This document shows positions 9,444 through 18,760 of a stretch of DNA of 64,000 nucleotides, piece by piece. Source of the stretch: Aestuariispira insulae (GTDB lineage Bacteria > Pseudomonadota > Alphaproteobacteria > UBA8366 > Aestuariispiraceae); NCBI RefSeq assembly GCF_003385955.1, contig NZ_QRDW01000003.1, positions 62,001 to 126,000 of the forward strand, in the 5' to 3' direction. The notes under the pieces were generated by a model. That model ran no database searches and was not told the origin of the DNA. It was given only the letters and a program-made list of their open reading frames with translations. The number at the start of each line of letters is the position of its first letter. The first letter of the stretch is position 1. The position numbers and the translations under genes were made by a program.

Positions 9444-10886
9444 TTAGCCGGATAGAGGCAAAGTCAGGATGGCGCGCAGACCGCCGACAACCCGGTTTTC
9501 CATTACGATGTCACCGCCATGTCCACGGGCGATCATGCGGGCAATCGCCAAGCCCATCCCGATCCCGCCGGTATCCCGACTGCGCGATTCCTCCAGGCGG
9601 ACAAAGGGCTGGAAAATATCTTCCAGTTTTTCCTCCGGAATGCCGGGGCCGTCATCTTCCACCAGCACCGCAATCTGGCCTTCCTGTGCTTCGATGGAGA
9701 CAGCTGCGCCATCGCCATATTTATCCGCATTCTCAATCAGGTTGCGCAGGGCCCGCTTTAGGGCAACAGGACGGCACTGCACCAGAGGACGGCCGGTGAT
9801 TTCCTTGAGCATCACTGTCTTTCCCTGGTCGGCAAGATCATCACAAACCGTTTCCAATAACGCCGCGAAATCCGTAAGCCGGGTATGTTCCGTGGCCGTA
9901 TCCTCCCGGACAAAGCTCAAGGTCACCTCGGTCATCTCCGCAATTTCATCGATGGTTTCCAGGACTTTCTCCCGGTTTTCCTCATCCTCAATGAATTCCG
10001 CCCGCAGGCGCAGGGTGGTGATCGGCGTGCGCAAATCATGGGAAAGCGCCGCCAGGATCGCCAGCCGATCCTTCATGAAGCGTTTCAAGCGCATATTCAT
10101 GTCATTAAAGGCCCGGGTCGCATGCCGTATTTCCGCGGCCCCGGTTTCCTGAATCACCGGCACATCAGCCCCCCGCCCCAAAGCATCAGATGCGTCGGCC
10201 AGGGTACGCACGGGCCTGGTGATCCGCCGGATCATCACAATCACCATCAGGATCAGGGCTGTCGCCGACCCAAATAGCGTCAGGAACTCCGCCAAAGCCC
10301 AGATATAAGGCCTTGGCGGTAGATGATGGGACACGTTCAGCCAGCGCCCATCTGCCAGTTGCAGGGAAAGCTCAAACAAACCGCCCCGCAGTTGATCCCT
10401 GTTGGGATGCCGCCAGCGATCCCGGTCATGCCCGTCCCTATCGCGATCCCACCGCTCGCCCCGCTTTGGCAGATCCAAACGATGCCAGGGCGGCAAGTCC
10501 AGCTCCACCATGCGCACCCGTATATCCAGAACCCCCATTTCCTCCAGACGCCCACGATACAGCATCTGGAATCGCGGAATTTCCAGGGCGTCAGACTCGG
10601 TGATCTGACTGATCCCGTCCAGGGAAAAACGGATCCGGCCATCAGACGCCGCTACTGTCACCTTGTCATGCAGCGACTGCGGTGTTTCCTGCAACAGGCG
10701 CAACACGGATTCAATCCGTTCCGCGGTCACGTCCCGGCCCATGGCCCGCAAAGCCGCCTTGCGCTCGTCCGCCAAAAACCAGAAACCGAAAACCTGTGCC
10801 AGGATCAACACCAGCAGCATCAGCAGGATCATCTGACCGGCCAGGCTGCGCGGCCAGGGACGGAACCGGGACATGAGCTTGACCAT
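9444..10886 (-). CDS. EnvZ/CpxA-type sensor histidine kinase
   Basis: This is an inner-membrane sensor kinase paired with the OmpR-type regulator just upstream. From ATG 10886 (GAGGTGATC site) it has 480 residues: TM1 (about 17-38), a periplasmic sensor region (about 40-193), TM2 (about 195-220), HAMP, the dimerisation box ALSHDLRTPITT with phospho-acceptor His283, and an ATPase domain with N, G1 (VEDDGPGIP) and G2 (GIGMGLAIA) boxes. The sensor region carries an Asp/Arg/His-rich stretch (DRDRDGHDRDRWRH, about 147-160), unusual for the family and possibly a metal or polyanion site. The start lies 8 bp after the regulator's stop. Confidence 0.93.
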   Translation of the reverse strand: MVKLMSRFRPWPRSLAGQMILLMLLVLILAQVFGFWFLADERKAALRAMGRDVTAERIESVLRLLQETPQSLHDKVTVAASDGRIRFSLDGISQITESDALEIPRFQMLYRGRLEEMGVLDIRVRMVELDLPPWHRLDLPKRGERWDRDRDGHDRDRWRHPNRDQLRGGLFELSLQLADGRWLNVSHHLPPRPYIWALAEFLTLFGSATALILMVIVMIRRITRPVRTLADASDALGRGADVPVIQETGAAEIRHATRAFNDMNMRLKRFMKDRLAILAALSHDLRTPITTLRLRAEFIEDEENREKVLETIDEIAEMTEVTLSFVREDTATEHTRLTDFAALLETVCDDLADQGKTVMLKEITGRPLVQCRPVALKRALRNLIENADKYGDGAAVSIEAQEGQIAVLVEDDGPGIPEEKLEDIFQPFVRLEESRSRDTGGIGMGLAIARMIARGHGGDIVMENRVVGGLRAILTLPLSG

Positions 10887-10893
10887 GATCACC

Positions 10894-11616
10894 TCATCCC
10901 TTCGAGATGCTGGCGGAGAACATATAGCCACCGCCCCAGACCGTTTTGATCAATTCCGGGTTCTTGGGATCCTTCTCGACCTTTTTGCGCAGGCGGCTCA
11001 CCTGGTTATCGATGGACCGGTCAAAAACATCGGCCGACCGGCCCTGGGTCAGGTCCAACAGCTGGTCTCGGCTGAGCACCATTTTCGGGTGATTGAGGAA
11101 TGCGGTGAGCAGCGCAAATTCCGCCGTGCTGAGCGGCACCGCCACGCCGTTTTCATCCTCCAGCTCGCGGCGGCTGACATTGAGCGTCCAATTGGCAAAG
11201 CGCTGTATTTCTGCGGCAGGCGCTGGATTTTTGTCATAGGGAAGGCTGGATGAGCGGCGCAATACCGCCTTGATCCGGGCCATCATCTCGCGCGGATTGA
11301 ACGGTTTGGTCATATAGTCATCCGCGCCCATTTCCAGCCCGATGATCCGGTCGGTTTCTTCGCCCATGGCGGTCAGAAATATCACGGGAATCGCACTATT
11401 TTCCCGGAGGTGGCGGCACAGGCTGAGACCATCCTCACCCGGCATCATGACATCCAGCACCACCAAATCCACCCCCGAGGCCTTCAAGAAACGTCTTGCG
11501 GCATCGGCGCTTTCCGCCAGGGAGGTCCGGAAACCGTGCTGGTCGAGATATTTTCCCAACAGTTGGCGGATTTCCCGGTTGTCATCAACGATCAGGATAT
11601 GGGGTTCATCAGACAT
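10894..11616 (-). CDS. OmpR-family response regulator
   Basis: A DNA-binding response regulator of 240 residues. The receiver domain (about 1-118) shows the acidic pocket (IVDDNRE), the phospho-acceptor Asp in VLDVMMPGEDG, the conserved Thr (FLTAMG) and Lys (YMTKPF). The C-terminal winged helix (about 140-235) ends in FDRSIDNQVSRLRKK and VWGGGYMF, typical of the OmpR/PhoB subfamily. The start at 11616 (MSDEPHIL) matches family length better than an in-frame ATG at 11643. It is transcribed away from the Met/His-rich secreted protein; the 262 bp between them is the likely control region. Confidence 0.95.
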   Translation of the reverse strand: MSDEPHILIVDDNREIRQLLGKYLDQHGFRTSLAESADAARRFLKASGVDLVVLDVMMPGEDGLSLCRHLRENSAIPVIFLTAMGEETDRIIGLEMGADDYMTKPFNPREMMARIKAVLRRSSSLPYDKNPAPAAEIQRFANWTLNVSRRELEDENGVAVPLSTAEFALLTAFLNHPKMVLSRDQLLDLTQGRSADVFDRSIDNQVSRLRKKVEKDPKNPELIKTVWGGGYMFSASISKG

Positions 11617-11878
11617 AGCTTGGTCCAAGATTACAAATAGCAAAGCTTCTTCATTGCACTATACCCGGCCAAACCGCAGCTTGGAGCGGAAAAATGTAAC
11701 AAAGTTTGCCAATCCCGCAGACTGACAAGAAGCCTTACAAAAGATGGGGGGCGGCGACACACTTTTCCGGGATTTTGGTGGTTTAACAGGGACATCGGAG
11801 GCCAATGCCCAGCGCATAGGCCGGCCGCCAAAACGAAACGACAATCAAGACCCTGTTTAACTTTCTGGAGGAAGATCC
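11617..11878. promoter_or_regulatory. Divergent control region between regulator and secreted protein
   Basis: The 262 bp separates the two-component genes from the exported protein and must carry promoters in both directions. Two similar AT-rich motifs lie inside, TGTAACAAAG near 11694 and CTTACAAAAG near 11734 (the latter contains TTACA, the complement of TGTAA). These could be OmpR-type binding sites, but this is inference. GGAGGAAG just before 11879 is the ribosome site for the exported protein. Confidence 0.35.
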
Positions 11879-12313
11879 ATGAAAAAAGGAATGAAAATCG
11901 CAATTGTTTCCGGCCTGATCCTGGCCGGTGTCAGCAGCTATGGCATGAATGCCTATGCGGATAAGGACGGTGATGACTGCGGCTGGAAACGCGGCGGCCA
12001 GCATAGTGCTATGATGCGCGGCGGCCATTTTGGCGGCCCCATGGGGTTCTTCGGCATGATGCGCGGCGAGGACCGGAACTATTCCACGGAAGAAATCCGC
12101 ATCTTGGCGCAGGCCTTCCTGCTGCGTCTGGGCAACGACAATCTGCAGGTTGGCGACATCACCGTCAAATCCGATGAAAGCTACATGGTCCGGGTTGAAA
12201 CCAAGGACGGTTCCCTGGTCAAGGAAGTAGAGGTTTCCAAGAAAAACGGCATGCCGAGCGAGATGATGAAACGCCAGGCCCGCTTCCATAAAGCAGACCA
12301 GACGGCAGATTAA
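11879..12313 (+). CDS. Small exported Met/His/Gly-rich protein
   Basis: I do not recognise the family. The 144-residue protein has a clear signal peptide (KKGMKIAIVSGLILAGVSS, probable cleavage after NAYA), then a Gly/Met/His-rich stretch (about 39-62, with HSAMMRGGHFGG and MGFFGMM), and a C-terminal region (about 70-125) predicted as helix plus beta strands (LQVGDITVKSD, YMVRVETKDG). Such His/Met patterns often bind copper or other metals. It is divergently transcribed from an EnvZ/OmpR-type pair, an arrangement like cpxP-cpxRA, so it may be a target or periplasmic feedback partner of that system. A GGAGGAAG site precedes the ATG. Confidence 0.8.
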   Translation: MKKGMKIAIVSGLILAGVSSYGMNAYADKDGDDCGWKRGGQHSAMMRGGHFGGPMGFFGMMRGEDRNYSTEEIRILAQAFLLRLGNDNLQVGDITVKSDESYMVRVETKDGSLVKEVEVSKKNGMPSEMMKRQARFHKADQTAD

Positions 12314-12360
12314 GACCTAAGTCTTAAAACACACTCTCCTCCGACATCGACTATATAGGA

Positions 12361-12395
12361 CCAATCGGCTTTGGATTTATACCAAAGCCGATTGG
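12361..12395. terminator. Perfect 14-bp hairpin between convergent genes
   Basis: CCAATCGGCTTTGG (12361-12374) and its exact complement (12382-12395) flank a seven-base loop. It sits between the convergent exported-protein gene and ATP-grasp gene, where a bidirectional terminator is expected. There is no clear T-tract on either side, so a transcript-end hairpin or a protein-binding palindrome is also possible. Confidence 0.5.
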
Positions 12396-12422
12396 CGACC
12401 ATCATTCACAATAACCCGGGAT

Positions 12423-13664
12423 CTATAAGAAAACTGGGGCTTGCAGTTCTTCTTCCGTCTGGATCCTGAGATTCCTCATTTGGGATAGCAGTGTCTTCGC
12501 CTGACCGACGGCCATGCCCACCCATGCCTGATTGGATTCCCCAACCGGTGGTACAAGGCTATCTGGCTGTACCATCTTCGTGTGATTATTGCAGAACGTT
12601 TCCGGGATATCCCATCCCAACACGCGTCCGCCCGACCTGAGACAATAATAAATACCAAGGGTTTCCGGGCAATCAGAAGGATCCCGATAGCATGGACGCG
12701 TCACCGCCTCTCCCAGAGGTAGCAACAGACCGTGTGCAGCAATTTCGCCCGCGGTAAGGCTATGGGCTTCAGCTGCCTGTTCCAAGAAGGTACCGACGCA
12801 CATGCGCCCCATATTGGCATCTATCAGATAGGCTCTGTCTTTGTTCAAAATGAACTCACAATGGAAATATCCATTCTCGAATCCTGCGCGCCAAGTCAGG
12901 CGTTGGATACAGTCACGGCATTGCTGATGTATGGAAGTCGAAAACTGTCGATCTACGGGATAACTGTTCCGGACCTCGGTAAATTTTAATCGTCCGCGCT
13001 TGGATACACCAAGGCAGGTGACTTTTCCTCCTTCGACAAATCCTTCAAAACTGAACAACCGCCCGGGGATGGCTTCCTGCAAAATCCACTCACGCCGGGT
13101 CGCCTCATGGATTTTCGAGCTATTCAGCGCTTTGGTCACCGTCTCGATCAACGACTGTCCCTGAACCGGATCTATAAATTGATTTCCCACCGCGCCGGAG
13201 GATATCGGTAATTTGAGGATATACGCCTTGCTGTCATCCAAATGGGACAATTTGTGTATCAATCCGGGGTCACTCAGATTGATCGCTGTCGTCTGCGGGC
13301 TGTATTCTGGCACCAACCGGGCCACAAAGTCCTTATCGGATAGTTTTGCAAACACCGTAGGCGGACCGGAAAGGTTAAACCGCTCTTTAACCTCCGCCAC
13401 TAGATTGAAGACATCATCATAGCAGCTGGTCACATAATCGGCGCGTTCCACGATGTCCGGATGCCGCTCCAAAAAATCTATCACGGACACAGGATCCCCA
13501 ATGTCAGCGATATGGCACTCGCTAAGCCCAATTTCATCGCCTGAACCACAGGTATCTCTATTGGAATCCAACAGGATAATTGAGTTATATCCCATTTTTT
13601 TCAATTGAACCGGCAAGTATTTTCCCGCCGCTATGTTCAGGCCTATAATTAGGATCGTCTTCAT
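12423..13664 (-). CDS. Orphan ATP-grasp ligase
   Basis: ATP-grasp enzymes join a carboxylate to an amine or thiol through an acyl-phosphate. The 413-residue protein has an N-terminal nucleotide-fold start (KTILIIGLNIAAGKYLPV), an ATP-binding Lys in YILKLPISSGAVGN (about 151), a second ATP segment (WILQEAIPGRLFSFEGFV, about 193-210) and the metal-binding pair in CEFILNKDRAYLIDANMGR (Glu270, Asp282, Asn284). The C-terminal 110 residues are not recognised. It does not look like a housekeeping ATP-grasp enzyme such as PurD, PurK, Ddl or CarB. No biosynthetic partner is adjacent. The bases look more AT-rich than neighbours, so horizontal acquisition is possible. Substrate unknown. Confidence 0.75.
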   Translation of the reverse strand: MKTILIIGLNIAAGKYLPVQLKKMGYNSIILLDSNRDTCGSGDEIGLSECHIADIGDPVSVIDFLERHPDIVERADYVTSCYDDVFNLVAEVKERFNLSGPPTVFAKLSDKDFVARLVPEYSPQTTAINLSDPGLIHKLSHLDDSKAYILKLPISSGAVGNQFIDPVQGQSLIETVTKALNSSKIHEATRREWILQEAIPGRLFSFEGFVEGGKVTCLGVSKRGRLKFTEVRNSYPVDRQFSTSIHQQCRDCIQRLTWRAGFENGYFHCEFILNKDRAYLIDANMGRMCVGTFLEQAAEAHSLTAGEIAAHGLLLPLGEAVTRPCYRDPSDCPETLGIYYCLRSGGRVLGWDIPETFCNNHTKMVQPDSLVPPVGESNQAWVGMAVGQAKTLLSQMRNLRIQTEEELQAPVFL

Positions 13665-14204
13665 ATAAATTACCCTTCACCTAAATCTTACCGCTGTTAC
13701 TATCGGCAACCGTTTCTTCGTGACGACCAAATCATATGGAAACACGATAGGAAGCGCGGCCCGCTGCCATGGGTTCTAGCCACGCCTGTCTCGCAGAATG
13801 TGACGAGAAGCGGTTGTGGCCTTTTTCTGAAAGCGGAGTGTAGCGTTACAGGAAATCAACCGTTTTCTAGGCTTTCCCGCTAATGGGATCGTTCGAATAA
13901 CCGGGCTCGGTAAAACGGATCGTTCTAAAAAACCCGATATTTTTGTTCCCGCACGAAGATCAATTCCTGCCGGGCAAGAGGGGCGGTCCTTGCAATTCAG
14001 ATATGGTGGCAGACGATGTGATGCCGGTTCCATATTGAGCTCCTCGCGCAAAACAATACAACCAATATGATAGCTGGTTAGAATACTGCCGTTTTAACGA
14101 AAGTTACCGGCAGTGTCTGTTGTCAGATTGGGCAAGAATAGTGTGGGGAGGAGTCTTAAATCTGGCTGAATATTTTGTAGTTTCAATATTTTAAAGAGAA
14201 TTTT
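13665..14204. other. Gene-poor gap of about 540 bp
   Basis: The stretch separates the ATP-grasp gene from the sucB terminator. I see no recognisable gene, RNA or repeat. One minus-strand frame (14033 to 13776) has a good ribosome site but unconvincing composition and is listed separately. Confidence 0.5.
13776..14033 (-). CDS. Doubtful 85-codon reading frame
   Basis: The frame starts with ATG preceded by AGGAG at six bases, which is the only strong support. The product is rich in Arg, Pro, Ser and Lys, has four Cys (CKDRPSC, ISCNAT, plus none paired elsewhere), and looks neither membrane-bound nor exported. No family is recognised. It may be noise or a gene remnant. Confidence 0.22.
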   Translation of the reverse strand: MEPASHRLPPYLNCKDRPSCPAGIDLRAGTKISGFLERSVLPSPVIRTIPLAGKPRKRLISCNATLRFQKKATTASRHILRDRRG

Positions 14205-14247
14205 CCAAAAAATAACGCCCCATCAAACAGAATTGATGGGGCGTTAT
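14205..14247 (-). terminator. Intrinsic terminator after sucB
   Basis: Read on the minus strand, a 15-bp stem (ATAACGCCCCATCAA and its complement, 14212-14247) with a six-base loop is followed by TTTTTT. It lies 17 bp past the sucB stop and ends the suc transcript; no lpd gene follows. Confidence 0.92.
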
Positions 14248-14264
14248 CACATTATCGGCGCGGC

Positions 14265-15557
14265 TTATACGTCGATCAGCAGGCGGGCCGGGTCTTCCAG
14301 GCAATCCTTCAGTCGCACCAGGAAGGTAACCGCCTCACGGCCGTCAATGATCCGGTGGTCATAGGAATGGGCCAGATACATCATGTTGCCCACCTTGATC
14401 TCACCCTTGTCATCGCAGATCGGGCGTTTCTGGATCTTATGCATGCCCAGAATGCCGGATTGCGGCGGGTTGATGATCGGGGTGGAGAGCAGGGAACCGA
14501 ACACACCGCCATTGGTGATGGTAAAGGTGCCGCCCATCATTTCCGCCATGGTCAGCTTGCCGGCGCGGGCCCGCATGCCAAAGTCAGCGATGGCCGCTTC
14601 GATCTCGGCGAAGGAAAGCTTGTCCGCATCACGCAGAACCGGCACTACCAGACCCTGCGGCGTGCCGACAGCAATGCCGATGTCGTAATAGTTTTTATAG
14701 ATGATCTCATCGCCGTAGATCTCCGCATTGACCGCAGGCAATTCCTTGAGCGCGATCACCGCCGCTTTGACGAAGAAGCTCATGAAGCCCAGCTTCACAT
14801 CATGCTTTTTCTGGAACTGTTCCTTATATTCGGACCGCAGCGCCATCAGGGCCGTCATATCCACCTCGTTGAAGGTGGTCAGCATGGCCGCCGTGTTCTG
14901 CGCATCCTTCAAACGGGTTGCGATCACCTTGCGCAGCTTGGACATCTTGGTCCGCTCTTCACCTCTAGGGTCCATCGGACGTTCGCCCAGCGTGTCATAG
15001 CTGGGGGCCGCCGGTTTTGCCGGACCGGCCGGGGCCGCGGCTTTGGCCGGTGCCTTGGCCGCATTGGCGATGAAATTCTGCACATCTTCGCGGGTCAGGT
15101 TGCCCTTCGGCCCCGTTGCCGGGATTTTCGACGCATCCAGGTTGAACTCTGCCACCAGCTTGGCAACGGACGGCGAGAGATCCAAGTTGGTCGCCGGTGC
15201 CGCAGGCGCAGCGGCCGGTGCCGATGCTGCCGGGGCAGGGGCGGCTTTTTCGGGTGCCGGGGCGGCTTCCTTCTCGGGCGTGGCCTCTTCCTTCGCCGGT
15301 GCCGCCGCTTCACCGGCAGCCCCTTCGGTCACGCGGCAGAGCAGGCTGCCCACTTCCACATCAACCCCTTCATCCGCAATAATCTCAGAGAGGGCACCCG
15401 CCACGGGCGAGGGCACCTCGATGGTGACTTTGTCGGTTTCCAGCTCTACCAGCGGCTCGTCCAGGGCGACGGACTCGCCAACTGATTTAAACCATTTGAT
15501 GATGCTTGCTTCTGAGACAGATTCCCCAAGCGCGGGGACGATTACATCCGTTGTCAT
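14265..15557 (-). CDS. sucB: 2-oxoglutarate dehydrogenase E2 (dihydrolipoyl succinyltransferase)
   Basis: E2 carries the succinyl group on lipoate and passes it to CoA in the TCA cycle. The 430-residue protein has one lipoyl domain (about 1-76) with the lipoylated Lys in ETDKVTIE, an Ala/Pro/Lys/Glu-rich linker (about 80-115), the E1/E3-binding domain ([22 protein letters not shown], about 127-165, given here in part), another Ala/Pro linker and the catalytic domain (about 200-430) ending in [13 protein letters not shown] with the active His and Asp. It follows sucA by 89 bp and is followed by a strong terminator. E3 (lpd) must be elsewhere. Confidence 0.97.
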   Translation of the reverse strand: MTTDVIVPALGESVSEASIIKWFKSVGESVALDEPLVELETDKVTIEVPSPVAGALSEIIADEGVDVEVGSLLCRVTEGAAGEAAAPAKEEATPEKEAAPAPEKAAPAPAASAPAAAPAAPATNLDLSPSVAKLVAEFNLDASKIPATGPKGNLTREDVQNFIANAAKAPAKAAAPAGPAKPAAPSYDTLGERPMDPRGEERTKMSKLRKVIATRLKDAQNTAAMLTTFNEVDMTALMALRSEYKEQFQKKHDVKLGFMSFFVKAAVIALKELPAVNAEIYGDEIIYKNYYDIGIAVGTPQGLVVPVLRDADKLSFAEIEAAIADFGMRARAGKLTMAEMMGGTFTITNGGVFGSLLSTPIINPPQSGILGMHKIQKRPICDDKGEIKVGNMMYLAHSYDHRIIDGREAVTFLVRLKDCLEDPARLLIDV

Positions 15558-15646
15558 ACCTTTAGGCTCCTACCTGAGCTTTCTCTTTCATGCCAAAACT
15601 GGCGAAACGGTGGTTGACGGCGGGCCAGACCAGCCCGCCGCCCTTG

Positions 15647-18600
15647 TTACTTCTTGCGGGCTGCGGTTTTCTTGGCCGCCGCTTTTTTAGCGGTCGCCTT
15701 CTTGGCCGCAGTTTTCTTCGCCGGGGATTTCTTGGCCGGTTTTTTGGCGCCATCCACACTCAACGCATCCCGGACCAACGCCTGCTGTTCCAGGATATGC
15801 TTCTTCGCACTGCCGGTTGCCGGCGAAGCCGAGGCGGGCCGGCCCGCATAAACCGGACGGCTGCAAACCTTATTGCCGGATTCCCCGATCACTTTTTCCA
15901 GACGGCGGTCGACAAAGAACCAGGCACCGTTGTTTTCCGGCTCTTCCTGGCACCAGACCACATCCGCATTCGGGAACCGCTTCAATTCCTGCTTCAACGG
16001 GTAATCCGGGAAGGGATAAAGCTGTTCCAGACGCAGGATATAGACATCGTCAATGCCCATGCGCTCGCGCTCTTCATACAGGTCGAAATAGACCTTGCCG
16101 GAGCAGAGCACCACGCGCTTGATGTCCTTGTCCGCCTTCAGGCCGCCTTCATGCTGTTTCAAGTCCCAGAGAACACGGTGGAAGGTGGAGCCTTCCACAA
16201 AATCCTCAATCGGGCTGACACAGCGCTTGTGACGCAGCAGGGATTTCGGCGACATCTGGATCAGGGGCTTACGGAAATTCCGTCGCACCTGACGGCGCAG
16301 GGCATGGAAATAGTTGGCCGGCGAGGTGATATTGCAAACCTGCCAGTTATCTTCCGCCGAGAGCTGCAGATAGCGTTCCAGACGTGCGGAGGAATGTTCC
16401 GGACCCTGGCCTTCATACCCATGCGGCAATAGCATCACCAGGCCGCACATGCGCAGCCATTTGCTCTCACCGGACGCAATAAACTGGTCAATGATCACCT
16501 GTGCGCCGTTGGCAAAATCGCCAAACTGGGCTTCCCACAGCACCAGGGCCTGCGGTTCGGCACTGGCATAGCCATATTCAAAACCCAGCAGACCAAATTC
16601 CGACAGCGGACTGTCAATCACCTCGTAAGGGGCCTGACCCAGCCGGATATTGTTCAACGGCACATAATTCTCTTCCGTCTTCTGGTCCACCAGGACCGAA
16701 TGGCGGTGCGAGAAGGTGCCGCGCTGGCTGTCCTCACCGGAAAGCCGGATCGATGTGGATTCACAAAGAAGCGTACCGAAGGCAAGTGCCTCCGCTGTGC
16801 CCCAGTCGATCCCTTCACCGGTTTCCAGCGCTTTTCTCTTGGCGTCCAGCTGTTTCAGGATTTTGGAGTTCACATTGAAGTTTTGCGGTGCGCGGGAAAT
16901 GGCATCACCAACCTCACGCAGCAGGTCAATATCAACACCGGTTTCGCCACGCCGGGCCGTACCGCTGGCCTGGCCGAGACCGGACCATTTGCCTTCCAGC
17001 CAGTCGGCCTTGTTGGGTTTGAACGACCGCCCGGCTTCAAACTCCTCATCCAGTTTGGCGGTGAAATCCTGGACCAGCTGATCGCCGGTGCCCGGCGGAA
17101 TGACGCCGTTTTCTTCCAACCGCTTTGCGTATACTTCCCGTGCGCGCGGATGTTCGCCGATGCGTTCATACATCAGCGGCTGAGTGAATTTCGGCTCATC
17201 CCCTTCGTTATGACCATGGCGACGATAGCACCACATATCGATCACAACATCCTTCTTGAATTTCTGACGATATTCCATGGCCATGCGCGCCACATGCACA
17301 CAAGCCTCCGGATCGTCGCCATTTACATGGAAGACCGGCGCATCAATGGTTTTCGCCATATCGGAACAATAGGGCGAGGACCGGGAGTCGCTGGGCGAGG
17401 TGGTAAAGCCGATCTGGTTATTGATCGCGATATGGATCGTGCCACCGGTTTTGTAGCCATCGAGCTGTGAAAGCAGGAAGGTTTCCGCAACGATACCCTG
17501 GCCGATGAAGGCGGCATCCCCATGCAACAACAGACCCATCACCTTTTCACGTTCCTGGTCACCACGCTGGCGCTGCTTAGCGCGCACCTTGCCAAGAACC
17601 ACCGTGTTCACCGCCTCCAGATGGGACGGGTTCGCGGTCAGGCTGAGATGGATATTCTTGCCGTCGAATTCACGGTCGGCGGAGGTGCCCAGATGGTATT
17701 TCACATCGCCCGAGCCCTGAATATCGTCAAAGGTATTGGTCAGGCCTTCGAATTCCGCAAAAATCTGGCGGTAGGGCTTGGTCATGGTATTGGCCAAAAC
17801 ATTCAACCGGCCCCTGTGGGCCATGCCCAGAACCACCTCTTCCAGGCCCAGCTGCACGCCACGCTTGAAGATCTGTTCCATCATCGGAACCAGGCTCTCG
17901 CCGCCATCCAGGCCAAATCGCTTGGTGCCCCGGTATTTCTTGTCGAGATAGGTCTCGAACACATCCGCCTGAGTCAGCCGTTCCAGGATGGTTTTCCGGC
18001 CAAGGTCGGTGAAATCCTTGCGGTTCAGCGTGCTTTCAATCCGCTCCTGGATCCAGGCTTTTTCGTCCGGGTCCTGGATATGGAGGAATTCCACGCCAAT
18101 ATTGCCGCAATAGGTCTGTTCACAGATGCGGACAATCTCACGCAGGGAAGCGCTTTCAAGCCCCAGCACATAATTGATGAAGATCGGGCGGTCCCAATCG
18201 GCATCACTGAAACCGTAAGTCGCCGGATCCAACTCCGGGTGGTCTTCACGCTGAACCAGGCCCAGCGGATCCAGCTTTGCATGCAGATGCCCGCGGATCC
18301 GGTAAGCCCGGATCACCATCAACGCCCGGATGGAATCCAGGGTCGCCTGGCGGATCTGGTCCGCGCTGGCACCGGGGCCCGCCGCCTGGCGCAGCTGCGC
18401 CATCAGGGCCTCATAAGGATTGTCATATTGTTTGGCATCCGCCAGCGCATCCGACATGGAGATGCTGCTGCCATCACCGCCCACCACCTTTGAATGGCCG
18501 GAGGCCCAGCTGGCGCCGGGATCTTTCACTGCGATGGTTTGGATGTCTTCGCCCAGGGCTTCGAAGAATGCCGCCCAGCTCTGGTCGACGGATTTCGGAT

Positions 18601-18682
18601 CGTCCCGGTAACGGGCATAAAGTTCTTCAACGTAAGTCTCGTTCGCTTGGAACAGCGGTGAAGTATCACCGATATACGTCAT
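15647..18682 (-). CDS. sucA: 2-oxoglutarate dehydrogenase E1, with Lys/Ala-rich tail
   Basis: E1 is the thiamine-diphosphate decarboxylase that commits 2-oxoglutarate to succinyl transfer. From ATG 18682 (AGGAGACGATCC upstream) it has 1011 residues. The N-terminal E2-binding segment (YVEELYARYRDDP), TPP-binding HGDAAFIGQG, NNQIGFTTSP and the C-terminal transketolase-type part (LPHGYEGQGPEHSSAR) are all present. The usual end of the enzyme (LEQQALVRDALS) is followed by about 34 residues made almost only of Lys, Ala, Pro, Thr and Ser (KKPAKKSPAKKTAAKK and similar), like a histone H1 tail. I know of no such tail as a standard part of this enzyme. Confidence 0.96.
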   Translation of the reverse strand: MTYIGDTSPLFQANETYVEELYARYRDDPKSVDQSWAAFFEALGEDIQTIAVKDPGASWASGHSKVVGGDGSSISMSDALADAKQYDNPYEALMAQLRQAAGPGASADQIRQATLDSIRALMVIRAYRIRGHLHAKLDPLGLVQREDHPELDPATYGFSDADWDRPIFINYVLGLESASLREIVRICEQTYCGNIGVEFLHIQDPDEKAWIQERIESTLNRKDFTDLGRKTILERLTQADVFETYLDKKYRGTKRFGLDGGESLVPMMEQIFKRGVQLGLEEVVLGMAHRGRLNVLANTMTKPYRQIFAEFEGLTNTFDDIQGSGDVKYHLGTSADREFDGKNIHLSLTANPSHLEAVNTVVLGKVRAKQRQRGDQEREKVMGLLLHGDAAFIGQGIVAETFLLSQLDGYKTGGTIHIAINNQIGFTTSPSDSRSSPYCSDMAKTIDAPVFHVNGDDPEACVHVARMAMEYRQKFKKDVVIDMWCYRRHGHNEGDEPKFTQPLMYERIGEHPRAREVYAKRLEENGVIPPGTGDQLVQDFTAKLDEEFEAGRSFKPNKADWLEGKWSGLGQASGTARRGETGVDIDLLREVGDAISRAPQNFNVNSKILKQLDAKRKALETGEGIDWGTAEALAFGTLLCESTSIRLSGEDSQRGTFSHRHSVLVDQKTEENYVPLNNIRLGQAPYEVIDSPLSEFGLLGFEYGYASAEPQALVLWEAQFGDFANGAQVIIDQFIASGESKWLRMCGLVMLLPHGYEGQGPEHSSARLERYLQLSAEDNWQVCNITSPANYFHALRRQVRRNFRKPLIQMSPKSLLRHKRCVSPIEDFVEGSTFHRVLWDLKQHEGGLKADKDIKRVVLCSGKVYFDLYEERERMGIDDVYILRLEQLYPFPDYPLKQELKRFPNADVVWCQEEPENNGAWFFVDRRLEKVIGESGNKVCSRPVYAGRPASASPATGSAKKHILEQQALVRDALSVDGAKKPAKKSPAKKTAAKKATAKKAAAKKTAARKK

Positions 18683-18760
18683 GGATCGTCTCCTTGACAG
18701 CGCGTCCGCTTCCCTCTTCACATGAGGGTATTTTCAAATAGTTACATGGAACAAAAAGGA

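Noticed and set aside
14355-15485. 376-codon plus-strand frame opposite sucB
   Set aside because: Antisense to a well-identified gene; composition (His, Arg, Gly rich) is typical of a shadow frame.
17522-18493. 323-codon plus-strand frame opposite sucA
   Set aside because: Antisense shadow over SucA with no protein features.
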